A DNA stretch of 64,000 bases from Trichomonas vaginalis G3 (lineage: Eukaryota; Parabasalia; Trichomonadida; Trichomonadidae): the NCBI RefSeq assembly GCF_026262505.1, contig NC_067207.1:3666252-3730251 (forward strand), given 5' to 3'. Shown piece after piece: positions 43,778 to 54,117 of this stretch (within the stretch, counting starts at the first letter, position 1; every line of letters starts with the position of its first letter). Under the pieces are notes generated by a model. That model ran no database searches. It saw only the letters and a program-made list of their open reading frames with translations, and was not told where the DNA came from. A program made the translations under genes and the position numbers.

Positions 43778-44782
43778 TATACATGGCACGATGGGCGCTA
43801 CTTTTTTGGCGCCAGCAGCGCCGCCCGCGCCTCCGGTGGCTCCCACTGGTGGGGAGGAGACGATAGAAAAGATATAAATTTTACTAAAAAAATTGAATTT
43901 TGGAAATTCTTTTGATTTTTTTGAATGATTTACGAAGAGATTGAACACATTTTGTACTATGAAATATCGTTATTAATAAATTTACTTCTTAAACATCTAT
44001 TAAAATCGCAATTTTGAATATTTTTATGATTTTTTTTTGACCCGATCACTTGCCCGCGCCCACTGGGAGGGGTGCTTGTAAAGTATTCAAAAATCAATGT
44101 AAACATTTCAATTTTTGCTTCCACCTCCCATTGGGAGGGGGGCATATATCTTGTAGCGTTCAAGTTCAAGTGATGAAAGTGCATAAGAAAGCTCCTTAAT
44201 CATACCGATAGAAACAGCATTAGGGGCGCCAAATGGCGCTCGGTGATGTTTCCCATAAAAGCTTAATTTCAGGTATCCATAATCATAACCTGTCAGACGC
44301 AATAATTCATTAGCACACAATCATCGTTTCTCAATCAAGAAACGAAACGCACGATTGATTATGCTGGCCATTAAATTTTCATATCAAATAATTTACTACT
44401 TCAAGAAAAATTAAAGACTATCATCAACCAAAGCTTAAAATTCTCAGTGTTTACAACTCTCATACTTCGAATATGCATATTTCCAAAATAGCATGAAAAT
44501 TTTTTTCATTTGAGCTCATTTTCTTTTGTTCTATTAACTAATACATGCAGTACAAGCTTGTTATACGTATACTTAATAAGTAAGGTCTTAAGGGAAATAA
44601 TAAAAAACAATTTTGCTATTAATTATATTAAACAATATTTATTTGTAATTTCGTGATAATTATATTTCTTATTACAAAGTAAAGGTATTTGATATAATGT
44701 TTGCCTTACAAAAATGTTTCCTTTGTCTTGCCACCATAGGTATTCTATTTTGTCACTTTTTGCGCCCGCCGTGCCATGTATA
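43778..44782 (-). mobile_element. Intact copy of the 1.0-kb TATACATGGC element
   Basis: The 1005-bp element runs from TATACATGGC to GCCATGTATA with the 8-bp duplication TATTTTTG (43770-43777 and 44783-44790). It is the uninterrupted counterpart, in reverse orientation, of the element at 11863-16095, and shows exactly the sequence (CACCGGAG) into which the autonomous hAT inserted there. It has no transposase. Confidence 0.93.
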
Positions 44783-44790
44783 TATTTTTG

Positions 44791-45356
44791 ATATATTCAA
44801 CATGTTATTATGCCTCTACAAGTTCAACGACATGAAAAATTTTTTCAAAACAATAACAACGTTTATCACTATTGTTTTTATTGATAGATTGCGTTTACTA
44901 GGATCATATATTGGTTTACACATAATACATTTCTCCAACAACGTTGAAGTGCTAGTCAGAAATTAGTCAAAAACAAATTCTTCCAGTCTTGGAGTTTAAC
45001 CCCGATACGTTTAATAATGAAATGTATCAATTCATAGCCACTCACAACAATTACTAGTTTTAACCCTATTTTCAATGTGATTGTAATTTAGGTTCATAAA
45101 AGATTAAGCTAAGGATCATACCATTTAGTTATTAGGGTGGATGCCAACAAGGTTTTGCATATCTTAGCTTACTGCCTTAGATAAGAAATCAAATGGTGAT
45201 TAAGTAAACGTATTGAGATAATATTTCTCTTTGAAACTTTCATAATCTAACTAACTATTCATAACATATACTACCGGACACTTAAAACATAAGATTTCAT
45301 ACCAAGACAAGTTTTTGTCATTTTTTTCCCCAAAATCATAACCGTAAAATCTTTGT
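44791..45356. other. Spacer, no gene; initiator-like motif before the next ATG
   Basis: AT-rich DNA with short frames only. GTCATTTTTTT about 30-40 bases upstream of 45357 fits a trichomonad initiator. Confidence 0.6.
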
Positions 45357-46712
45357 ATGGAATATAAAAAAGATATTAAATTAGATTTAAATTCTGATCT
45401 CGAAAAGTTAACGCTTATCATTAAAGATGATAATGAGCAAATTAATGCACCGGAATCTTTATGTTCCGAGATTTTTAATGATTTTCCTTACATTAATGAT
45501 ATAAGAAGCATGAATTTTACTTCAATTGAAACATTTAAAGCACTAATAGAATCAGAATTTGTTGATTACTTCTGCGAAAAGCTATATAATCACTTGAATA
45601 ATAATTCTGGAAAATATCAGAATAATGTTTTTCGAAAAAAAGCTACGGATCCTTCATTAATACTATCAAATATTTGTCTTCTATTCTCATCTGGCCCGTA
45701 TGAGTTTCAGATGGAATTAATTAATAGAAATTATCCAAAACTGCTTGTAAGATTTCTGAACTCAGCAAATACGCAAGAACAATTCATCATTTTGAGAAGT
45801 ATTTCCCACACAATGGGATCTAATGAAGAAATTATCGCTTATTTCGTACAGAACATGGGCATTCAGCCAATTATCGACATATTAGAAAATACTAGCGATG
45901 ACAAAGTTAGAAAGCAAGCTGCTTATATTTTAACCCAATTTTTAAAAATCGAATTAATACAAGCACTTTTCGAGCAAATTACAGACTTATTACTAACAAC
46001 AGCCAAAAAGTATCATGAGATTTATAATTACTATCTTGTTCTTGCTTTACACAACGTTTCTTTGTATAATCCTTCTTGGCTTCTTGTTAATAACAAATTT
46101 TTATCTTTACAGCACTTCATAAGCATTTCCGATGAAGCCATATCCGCTTTTGCATGCGATGCGATAACAAGAACCATTCAAGTCATGGATATGGAAACAT
46201 TCCAATCATTTATAGTAAACTGCCAGATCTGGGATAAAATAACTATGGCCATTATCAAAAACGAGAGAATAACTGTAAGAAAGTCAATTCTTGTGTTAGC
46301 AATTTCAATTATTCAGAAAGAACCAGAATCACATATATTAGGTATAGAAGCTAAGTTTTTCATTACAATAGGACAGTTGTTAGCCACTAGTTCACATGAA
46401 ATTAAGCATTTAATTTCTTTATTTTTTATTGATATATATGAATATCTAGGAAATACGATTTTCGAAATAGTTTCTGTTGAATTTGAGATGTTTTCAACCT
46501 TGTGCTCTTTAATTCAGCAGCAATCATTTGAAAATTTGCCAAAATTAATTATTATGCTGGGAAATCATGTCAAACACACTGAAAACTTTCCAGCAGAATA
46601 TGCAGAAGAATATAAAGAAGCTTTAATTGATGCTATTGACACAAATGATGAGATTGCTGACCTTGCAATAACAATTCTTGATGATTTATTTGGTGACAAA
46701 AATCAGGATTAA
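45357..46712 (+). CDS. Armadillo/HEAT-repeat-like protein
   Basis: 451 residues. The N-terminal 60 are acidic and probably flexible; from about 70 to 440 the sequence is continuous helical pairs of armadillo type (for example VRKQAAYILTQFL near 185 and AISAFACDAITRTI near 260). It resembles importin-alpha-like solenoids in style but lacks an obvious importin-beta-binding segment. It may be a distant paralogue of the gene at 16089-17573. Intact. Confidence 0.75.
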   Translation: MEYKKDIKLDLNSDLEKLTLIIKDDNEQINAPESLCSEIFNDFPYINDIRSMNFTSIETFKALIESEFVDYFCEKLYNHLNNNSGKYQNNVFRKKATDPSLILSNICLLFSSGPYEFQMELINRNYPKLLVRFLNSANTQEQFIILRSISHTMGSNEEIIAYFVQNMGIQPIIDILENTSDDKVRKQAAYILTQFLKIELIQALFEQITDLLLTTAKKYHEIYNYYLVLALHNVSLYNPSWLLVNNKFLSLQHFISISDEAISAFACDAITRTIQVMDMETFQSFIVNCQIWDKITMAIIKNERITVRKSILVLAISIIQKEPESHILGIEAKFFITIGQLLATSSHEIKHLISLFFIDIYEYLGNTIFEIVSVEFEMFSTLCSLIQQQSFENLPKLIIMLGNHVKHTENFPAEYAEEYKEALIDAIDTNDEIADLAITILDDLFGDKNQD

Positions 46713-46759
46713 TATAAATTGTTTGTATTTACTTCTAAATACTTAAATTGTAAAATATA

Positions 46760-47600
46760 AAAATGATGAGATTGCTGACCATTCTTGTGAGAAATGCCTA
46801 CTCATATCTATCTGTCGGCCAATTTCAAGCATAAATGTTGATAGTGCAGTTTTTCCATTTTAATTTTTGGAGTTTAACAATTTCAAGCGGCAATTCACTG
46901 ATGCACAATTGGGTGGAGCACATCCATTATTATTCATTGCTTCTTTATCGGATCCAATAGAAATACGATATTGAACAACTTCAGGCTGACAATTAGATGA
47001 TGCATAAATGAGTGGAGTATTTCCATTGCCTTCCTTTGATTTTTTGTCAGCGCCAACAGAGATAAGATATTTAACAACTTAAAGGTGTCCTTTTCCTGAT
47101 GCAAACATGAGCAGAGTAATATCATGATTAATCTTTGATTCTTTATCACAACCGCATTCAATGAGTGATTTGACAAGCCTGAGATTTCCTTTTTTACTTG
47201 CAACAGGAAGTATATTAACTTAAAAAAATCATGTGCTTACAAGCAATTTCTAACATTTCAGTATTTTCTTCAGATGAAAGTTCATCAATAAATTTATAAA
47301 CGAACTTCGTTGATTGGGAATGTTCCACGTTTCGTGAGATGGTAAAACAGTTCACCACCGGGAACATATTCTAATCCAAGGTAGAATTTCGATGTGTTTT
47401 GAAACGCGAAGAATAATTGAACGATAAAAGGGTGATGTGCAATAACTGCATGTGACTTCATCGCGTCAAGCAATTTCCAATTAATTTTGATAAATTCTTT
47501 ATGTACACTGAGTTCATCTCCGAAATGTACGAAATCTGTTATTTCATACACTAAATTGTATATTTCCTCCAATAAATGCAATGATATGATATCAAATATT
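46760..47600 (-). pseudogene. Ankyrin-repeat gene relic carrying a fragment of the AGC kinase
   Basis: Read on the minus strand, 46760-47281 holds ankyrin repeats of the trichomonad type (GNTPLIYASSN, ADKKSKEGN, DKEAMNNNG) with stops and shifts, preceded by a FIDELSSEENTEMLEIACK segment typical of the region before the repeats. Immediately upstream, 47294-47470 is almost identical to part of the kinase gene (matching 51174-51374), including YVPGGELFYHLTKRGTF, with a 24-bp deletion between GCA repeats. The further N-terminal stretch again looks like an ankyrin protein. It is a chimaeric pseudogene formed when a kinase fragment was copied into an ankyrin gene. Confidence 0.8.
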
Positions 47601-47721
47601 CTGCCACAATTGAAGAAATTCCAATTCGGATAAATTTCACATGATATATTTTTTATTTGGAGTATTCTCGTGCATTCCTAATTGAATTACGCTTTTTAAT
47701 AACGATATCGTTCAGAAAAAA

Positions 47722-48441
47722 ATGAGTATTCAGGATTTTTTCGCAACTGGAGAGGGTCTCGACGTTGAAGTTACATATGAACAACTTTACCAGCAAGTCA
47801 AAGACATGCAAAAGCAAATTCGGAAAACAAGTCAGCTAAAAGATGAGTTTTTGGCAGTTCCAACAATTGGAAAATATAAAAGTCTCGAAAAAACATGGAA
47901 TGTGCAACAGCAGAAACTGCAACAATTTTCGGAAGATTTGTCGCGATTAAATGGGCAAGAAAGTGATTTATTAGTACCTATTTCGGAAGACCTCAACGAA
48001 ATTAGACAACAACTTGCCAGAGTTAAAGAAACAATTGAATCTGAACGAAAGAGAGTCGAACAAATGGTTGTAGATGAAGAAGAAATGCTCAGAAAAGAAG
48101 AAGAGGATAGAAAGAAGACACAAGCACAACTTGAAGCCGAATATCAAGCCAGGGAAGCAGAAGCCCTTGACCAAGGTGCTAAAGAGATTGTTAGCGCTAT
48201 GAAAGACACACTTGACATTACAAACCAATTGAACGAAAATCTTGACAAGCAGCATGAAACAATACAAAGAGTTGAGAAGACTGTTGAAGAAGCTCATGAA
48301 GAAATGGTCGCAGGAAACGCAGATCTCGAAGAAGCTCATGAACATCAGAAAAAGAACTCCAAATGCTTGTATTACATAATTGGTGGTATCGTATTTGCTG
48401 TTGTACTGGTTGTCATTGTTGTTGTCCTTCTCAAAGTTTAA
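47722..48441 (+). CDS. Tail-anchored Q-SNARE (syntaxin-like)
   Basis: 239 residues: a helical N-terminal part, a charged coiled coil (about 100-150), a SNARE motif (about 155-210) and a C-terminal hydrophobic anchor (about 216-237). The zero-layer glutamine is in LDKQHETIQ, aligning with the ESQGEMI block of syntaxins, and the following VEKTVEEAHEEM matches the rest of the motif. It should act in vesicle fusion, anchored in an endomembrane with its N-terminus in the cytosol. Intact. The Rab-like gene close by is another trafficking gene, though co-regulation is not shown. Confidence 0.88.
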   Translation: MSIQDFFATGEGLDVEVTYEQLYQQVKDMQKQIRKTSQLKDEFLAVPTIGKYKSLEKTWNVQQQKLQQFSEDLSRLNGQESDLLVPISEDLNEIRQQLARVKETIESERKRVEQMVVDEEEMLRKEEEDRKKTQAQLEAEYQAREAEALDQGAKEIVSAMKDTLDITNQLNENLDKQHETIQRVEKTVEEAHEEMVAGNADLEEAHEHQKKNSKCLYYIIGGIVFAVVLVVIVVVLLKV

Positions 48442-48592
48442 TTTCATAGAGAATTTTTTATTTTTGTTATTTAAAATGATTAAATATCTGTTTTTGTTTG
48501 AATCTGATCGTTTGGTAAAAATTCGAATCGTATTTTTAACTTTTTTCATGGAAAAATTACAATTTATTTTAATAAAACAAATAAAAGATGAA

Positions 48593-49501
48593 TTAATTCA
48601 AATTCCATCTATATCTATTATAAAGGAAGTTATCCGAAATCGGAATAAGATAAGAATCAGTTTGGAACTTCTTATTGACCGAAATACCTGGATAATCGGA
48701 GAAAGAGAAGTCAAAGTAGAAGTCATTAATTGTAACAAACGTTTTGACAACGGCCATCTTGAAAATTGGACCTCTGCAATTTTGGATATTTATTGTATTG
48801 CAAACCCATTGGGATTCCATCATTATGACTGCAGTAGTCGATGTGAGGTTAACGAAGTTGACTTTTTCGATAATTTTCTTGGATGAAATCGATCTTCTTA
48901 AAGGAATGCAAATATCAGCCTTAGAATTCAAAAAGTGTGTGAATTTTATAACTGTATTTGAGAGATCTTGTGGTGTTAAGCAACAACCATCACCAGAAAC
49001 CTCAGAATGTGTTATATTTGCAGTTTCCCATAAAAACAAGCCCAATTTGCATAGAATATTGTTGGATTCGCCAACTGGACACGACGAAAGCATTCCACTC
49101 TTATAAGTTGAAATAAATTTACATGTGAATTTTTTGCGTTTTACAGCTTCTATTGTTCCAAACTGATTCTGCTTTGCAGCAATATCACTTGCCGCGACAC
49201 AGTTTAAGTCTATTGTATTACAAGAAATGAACATCGCACCATCATTTCCTTCAGGAACGAAACAGCGCTCGAAATAACAGCATTTAATCCATATGTTTGA
49301 GTCTTTATCTGTGGGATTGAAGTAAATAGCAGCTCCTGATTCGTTAGTCGTGAAATCATACCATTGAGATGCTTGTAGAATGTTGCATCCCTTCTGAAAT
49401 GTGGTTAATCGGGCAGCTTCTAATACCATCATTACTGTGATCTGACATTGAAAATCATTATCACCTCGAGAAAACGATAAAAACGGGAAAAAACAAAACA
49501 T
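48593..49501 (-). CDS. Secreted, Cys-rich parallel-beta-like protein of unknown function
   Basis: 302 residues. The first 12-13 (MFCFFPFLSFSRG) are hydrophobic and may be a short signal peptide. The rest is strand-rich with recurring Cys, Asn and Thr (FISCNTIDLNC, INIQNCRGPIFKM), the style of Pmp-like or right-handed beta-helix surface proteins common in trichomonads. No membrane anchor is seen, so it may be secreted or a shortened family member. It is divergent from the Rab-like gene with about 70 bp between starts. Confidence 0.6.
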   Translation of the reverse strand: MFCFFPFLSFSRGDNDFQCQITVMMVLEAARLTTFQKGCNILQASQWYDFTTNESGAAIYFNPTDKDSNIWIKCCYFERCFVPEGNDGAMFISCNTIDLNCVAASDIAAKQNQFGTIEAVKRKKFTCKFISTYKSGMLSSCPVGESNNILCKLGLFLWETANITHSEVSGDGCCLTPQDLSNTVIKFTHFLNSKADICIPLRRSISSKKIIEKVNFVNLTSTTAVIMMESQWVCNTINIQNCRGPIFKMAVVKTFVTINDFYFDFSFSDYPGISVNKKFQTDSYLIPISDNFLYNRYRWNLN

Positions 49502-49573
49502 ATTGTAAAAAAGTGTCGTGTGATCAAAATTTTCGTCACTTTTTATTCACAAAATCTTTTTCTTTTTTTTTAC
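49502..49573. promoter_or_regulatory. Short bidirectional promoter region
   Basis: Only 72 bp separate the start codons of two divergent genes. On the plus strand GTCACTTTTTATTC (about 49532-49546) closely fits the trichomonad initiator TCAYTWYTCATTA; on the minus strand TCACACGACAC lies about 20 bases before the ATG. Confidence 0.6.
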
Positions 49574-50140
49574 ATGAAAGTTAAGATTGTTCTTCTCGGT
49601 CCAATGTCCGTTGGAAAAACCGCACTATGTAATAGATTCAAGTATGATAAGTTCGAACAGAATTACCAAGTAACTATCGGCGCTGGCATTATTGACTATC
49701 AGACCAAAGTAAACGGTAAATCTGTTGATGTACAAATATGGGATACTGCTGGAATGGAAAGGCACAGATCATTAAGTCCTTTGTATTACAGAGACGCTGA
49801 TGCGGGAATATTTGTTTACGATATTTCAGAAAAAGGCTCAATCAATCAGTTAGAAAGATTTTATGATGAATTTATGGCTCAAAACGATCGTGGTTTTCAT
49901 GGAATAGTTGTTGCCAATAAGTCTGATTTAAACAAAAATGAAGCTGCACTGGAAGAAGGAAACAAATGGGCTACTATGCATGGTTGTGAATTTACGACGG
50001 CATCAGCTAAAATCGGCGAAGGAGTTGCAGAAGCATTCAATAAAGCAATAATGGGAGCAGTCCTGCGTTCAACAAATACAGCAACAAAAAGCATTATACT
50101 TAAGAATGCCGATGATGATGAAAAGAAGGGATGCTGCTAG
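49574..50140 (+). CDS. Rab-like small GTPase with Gln-to-Met in the G3 motif
   Basis: 188 residues from the ATG at 49574, chosen because the initiator-like motif lies just upstream and the earlier in-frame codons lack an ATG. All G motifs are present: G1 GPMSVGKT, G2 Thr in VTIGAG, G3 WDTAGME, G4 NKSD, G5 TASAK. The C-terminal CC is the Rab double-geranylgeranylation signal. In G3 the usual catalytic Gln (WDTAGQE) is Met, which in related GTPases reduces intrinsic hydrolysis. It probably acts in membrane traffic, possibly biased to the GTP state. Confidence 0.92.
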   Translation: MKVKIVLLGPMSVGKTALCNRFKYDKFEQNYQVTIGAGIIDYQTKVNGKSVDVQIWDTAGMERHRSLSPLYYRDADAGIFVYDISEKGSINQLERFYDEFMAQNDRGFHGIVVANKSDLNKNEAALEEGNKWATMHGCEFTTASAKIGEGVAEAFNKAIMGAVLRSTNTATKSIILKNADDDEKKGCC

Positions 50141-50711
50141 AATTTTATTTCAATATTTTTATTAACAGTTTATTAATTGTTTGTTTGTATTATATAGTCT
50201 CTTTTGGTGAAAAATATACCATTAACTCATTGTAATCAGATTTTCAATATCTATGCCAGATTTTATTTGCTTTTAGATTATGAATGGAATAATAAACTAT
50301 CCAGTATAAAGTACTCTCTATCTAAATATTAATTTTTTATTCCGAAAACGACAAAGAAATTTCCAACAAATTATTGACTTTGGTTTTGATTGACTTGGAG
50401 AGCACAATTCTATTATACTTGTTGTCTATGTCTTGAATCAATGGGTTATGCTTAAAATGAATGTCATAATTTTTAATTGTATTTAATAATCACTTTAAAA
50501 TTGCTTACTAAACAAAAATTATGATTACTTATACGAATGTTATTACAAAATTGTTTTCTAATTCCCCAATTACTGTGATAAAACAGTGAGAAATATAACT
50601 GTGAAAAACGAAATTCAAAGAAATTTATAAACCTTAATATGCTAGAACATCTCGCAAATTTCATTTCTTTTTTGACGCCGATAAGTGACAAAATTTTTAT
50701 AAATTTTTTGA
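50141..50711. other. Spacer, no gene; possible initiator for the kinase
   Basis: AT-rich, no gene. TCATTTCTTTTTT at about 50661 may be the initiator of the kinase gene, 50 bases before its ATG. Confidence 0.55.
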
Positions 50712-52022
50712 ATGGATGATGACAATTCGAGTTCCAATGATATAGATGATATTATGGAGCTCAAGGGATGGTTAAAGAAAAAGTCGCTCGGTGAAAAAAA
50801 GTGGGTCAAACGTTATTTAGTACTTCGCGAGAATAATTTGACATTATATTTTGATGAAACATGTAAAGACGCAGATACAACATATCAACTATCCTCGAAC
50901 ACAACAGTAGAACAAATTGTCGATAATAACACTCCAAAATTCATGCTAACCATCGAAGGACAAGATCCAATTACATTTTCAACGGATACCTCCGAAAATG
51001 TGCAAAAATGGATCACAGGAATCCGAAGTTCATTTGAATCCTCACCTGTTCTGTCCATGTCTTCCTTCGACATCCTTCACGTTCTTGGAAGAGGCGCTTT
51101 CGGAAAAGTTATGCTCGTCAGACATCGGTCCAGCATGAAGTTATACGCTATCAAATCAATCCAAAAGAGGAAACTACTTGACGCGATGAAGTCACATACA
51201 GTTATTGCAGAAAGAAATATACTTATGAAGGCACATCACCCTTTTATCGTTCAATTATTCTTTGCCTTTCAAAACCCATCGAAATTCTACCTCGGATTAG
51301 AATATGTTCCCGGTGGTGAACTGTTTTACCATCTCACGAAACGTGGAACATTCCCAATCAACGAAGTTCGTTTATATTCAGCTGAAATCGCATTAGCATT
51401 ATCATACTTACATAGCATCGGTATCATTTACAGGGACCTCAAACCGGAAAACGTCATGCTTGACAGCACAGGCCATATCAAACTTACAGATTTTGGTTTA
51501 TCTACAGAAGTCTTCGAACTTGAAGAATGTGGTGATTCATTTTGTGGAACATCTAGATATTTGTCACCGGAGATGATATACAAAATCAAATATACACATA
51601 AAATCGACTGGTGGTCACTTGGAATTTTGATGTACGAAATGATTGTCGGACATCCTCCATTTGATTCACAAAACAGGAGTCAGTTGTATAATGATATCAC
51701 ACACTCCGATCCTGTTTTCCCAAGTTCTTTTCCAGTTGACGCAAAAGATTTAGTTTGTAAACTTTTAACTAAGAATCCAAACCAACGACCAGACTTCTCT
51801 GGTATCAAAGACCACGTTTTCTTCAAAGGAATCGACTGGGATAAGGTTTACAACAGAGAATACCAACCAAACTTTATTCCAAAGCAAACTACACCTAACT
51901 GTGACTCTGTGTTCCTACAGGAGAGTCCAGCAGATAGTATTGTAACTGCTACTTCTGCACAATTTCCAGATTTCTCATTCCAAGGTCAATCATTATGCGA
52001 TTCATACCAAGAATGGGATTGA
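50712..52022 (+). CDS. PH-domain AGC-family Ser/Thr kinase (Akt-like layout)
   Basis: 436 residues: PH domain about 15-110 (GWLKKKSLGEKKWVKRYL, closing Trp in VQKWITGI), kinase domain about 117-375. Catalytic features are complete: glycine loop LGRGAFGKV, AIKSI lysine, IIYRDLKPEN, LTDFGLS, activation-loop CGTSRYLSPEM with the phosphorylatable Thr, and LSPE in place of APE. An AGC C-tail ends in a hydrophobic motif FPDFSFQG (F-x-x-F-S-F). The layout is that of Akt/PKB-type kinases activated at membranes by phosphoinositides and a PDK1-like enzyme. A fragment of the gene is copied at 47294-47470. Confidence 0.95.
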   Translation: MDDDNSSSNDIDDIMELKGWLKKKSLGEKKWVKRYLVLRENNLTLYFDETCKDADTTYQLSSNTTVEQIVDNNTPKFMLTIEGQDPITFSTDTSENVQKWITGIRSSFESSPVLSMSSFDILHVLGRGAFGKVMLVRHRSSMKLYAIKSIQKRKLLDAMKSHTVIAERNILMKAHHPFIVQLFFAFQNPSKFYLGLEYVPGGELFYHLTKRGTFPINEVRLYSAEIALALSYLHSIGIIYRDLKPENVMLDSTGHIKLTDFGLSTEVFELEECGDSFCGTSRYLSPEMIYKIKYTHKIDWWSLGILMYEMIVGHPPFDSQNRSQLYNDITHSDPVFPSSFPVDAKDLVCKLLTKNPNQRPDFSGIKDHVFFKGIDWDKVYNREYQPNFIPKQTTPNCDSVFLQESPADSIVTATSAQFPDFSFQGQSLCDSYQEWD

Positions 52023-52561
52023 ACTAATATCTTTTAATCTTTGTATTTAAAATTATGCGTTTTGTATCTATTTTTACTATTTTTTCCTTCATCATAATTT
52101 AAATTTTTTATGCATGTGTCCATATGAGCGCCGATTTCTATAGAAAATTTCCTATAAATGCTTTTACAAACACATGAGCTATCTCATACAATCAATGCTC
52201 TCTCGAGATTGTGAAAGTATGCCCATGGAGCCTAAAACATAAGTAATTAATGAATTTTATAGATGCTCAGGCATTATGTTGACGGAATGGCCGATTACTA
52301 TGTATGAAATTAAAAGGATGAGAATTTTTGAAAAGAATATGTAATTTGTTAAATGGATACAACACCCTGTATTCAGAAAGAATTTAGATAATGCTTTTGG
52401 TCTTAAATAAGATATATCAAATCGATCATTATGGAAGGTTAAGCCAAAATCCACCTTTTCCAAGGTATCGTATATCCCAATATCTAGTAAAGTGATATGT
52501 GAGTTGCTTCAATGAAGTTGTTAAATATTTTCCATACTTCTATTCGATAAAAGAAAATTTC
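52023..52561. other. Spacer, no gene seen
   Basis: AT-rich. The frame upstream of the transporter is open from 52499 but without an ATG until 52562. Confidence 0.6.
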
Positions 52562-53923
52562 ATGGATGAGTTACTGGACACCATCGTTGTTTGGGTTTTC
52601 CGGATTTCTCTTGGTATAGCAATGTTTGTTGTTTTATATAAAAGAATTATGTCCCCTCAATCTATCAATAAAGACCTTAAAATCTTGTTGGCCAGATATT
52701 TTGCTTGTCAATTTGCAATATTTTTCGCATCACATCTTCAAATGCCCTACAGATACCAATTGTTTCTCGAAAAAGGACTAACTGGCTCCCAAATATCCGA
52801 AATTTTCGCTTATGCAAATATTGTCATTGCAATTTGGAATTTAATTATGCCAATCGCACTCAAAAAGCTTGGTCATGCAACATTATGCACATTTGTAGCC
52901 CTTTCATATTGCCTTAACTCATTTTTAATCTCATTCAGTGATAAATTTTACCTTTTCGTTATCTCAGGATGCATTTCAGGTCTCGCAATGCCAACAGCAA
53001 TGATGTCCCTAATGGATTACTGGATGTCAGAGGAAATGCTGCTTCCAGAAGAATCAAACGCAAATTTTGTTTTTAATGAGTTCAGAGTACTTGTTGCTTT
53101 GCTTAATTCTTCGATATCATCACCTACAAGCAACTATATCGCTACAAATTACGGAATTAAATACGTTTTCTCGTTCACAATTTCAATTCCACTTGCTTCT
53201 ATCATTTTGATCACTTCTTTACTACATCTACAGAAGAAACCGGAAGAAAAATCAATTGGCGGTGATTTTTCGGACCTTAAAGTCTTCTTTACAGAAAATC
53301 CAAAAAATATCGCATTTGTTTTCACGGAAATTGCCTTTTCTGTTGTTCTCCATTCAATGATGCAACACATGTCTGCATTTCTATTCACACCCACTCATAA
53401 ACCTCCAATGGGATACGTAAAAGGCGCTTACGGGGTTTTAGATTTAATTTCAGCACAATTATTCTCGCAAATCTCCGGGAACTTGTCAGCAACGATGTGG
53501 ACAATTGTTATAATGATATCCATGGGGGTGGCAATGAGCGGAATTGTTGTTTTTTACGAAAATAAGATTATTACATTTTTATTGTTGGGATTAGTATCAG
53601 CAATTATATCATCTGCTAACGGAATCTTCATACAGATGAGGAAACTGATATATCCAGGCAGAATCCGCAACTATATCATGACAGTTGTGAAAATGCCTTC
53701 ATCTCTCATTTCTACAGTGATAATTTACTTCGTTAAGGACTACAACGTGAAATCTTACATTATTGTATCCACTGTTGTTGTCGCTTGGGGAGCTATTTTC
53801 GCTTATATCATTCGATCTTTCGAAAAAACAGAAATCATCACAAAAGATCAGGAAGAACTCCTCGAAGAGACAAAGAATATTACAGTGGAAGTAGACGAAG
53901 AGGAAGAGAAGAAAGAAGTTTAA
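52562..53923 (+). CDS. Multi-pass MFS transporter, MFSD5-like
   Basis: 453 residues with about 11-12 hydrophobic segments and an acidic cytosolic tail (VEVDEEEEKKEV). The N-terminal half matches the MFSD5/molybdate-anion transporter style: a first helix, then KxLLARYFACQFAIFFASHLQ, YRYQLFLEKGLTGSQIS, later LMDYWMSEE and FNEFRV. The family includes molybdate and uncharacterised carriers; the substrate here is unknown. The ATG at 52562 begins MDELLDT; the earlier frame lacks an ATG. Confidence 0.82.
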   Translation: MDELLDTIVVWVFRISLGIAMFVVLYKRIMSPQSINKDLKILLARYFACQFAIFFASHLQMPYRYQLFLEKGLTGSQISEIFAYANIVIAIWNLIMPIALKKLGHATLCTFVALSYCLNSFLISFSDKFYLFVISGCISGLAMPTAMMSLMDYWMSEEMLLPEESNANFVFNEFRVLVALLNSSISSPTSNYIATNYGIKYVFSFTISIPLASIILITSLLHLQKKPEEKSIGGDFSDLKVFFTENPKNIAFVFTEIAFSVVLHSMMQHMSAFLFTPTHKPPMGYVKGAYGVLDLISAQLFSQISGNLSATMWTIVIMISMGVAMSGIVVFYENKIITFLLLGLVSAIISSANGIFIQMRKLIYPGRIRNYIMTVVKMPSSLISTVIIYFVKDYNVKSYIIVSTVVVAWGAIFAYIIRSFEKTEIITKDQEELLEETKNITVEVDEEEEKKEV

Positions 53924-54117
53924 TTATTTATTGTTTTTGTTGTTGTTATGTAAATATACTTGTTTTATATTAAATAGCAATACATTTTAGCTAATAATTT
54001 GCTAATGGTGTGTGTGAATCCTACGTGGAAAGGCAGGTTAGTTCTCAAAATTCAGGGAAGGATCATTTTATAGGAACATTATTTTATAATACATAATTAA
54101 AAAAAAAACTAGATTTG

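Noticed and set aside
48380-49106. Plus-strand frames opposite the gene at 48593-49501
   Set aside because: They are antisense shadows; the minus-strand gene has an ATG, a signal-like start and patterned Cys residues.
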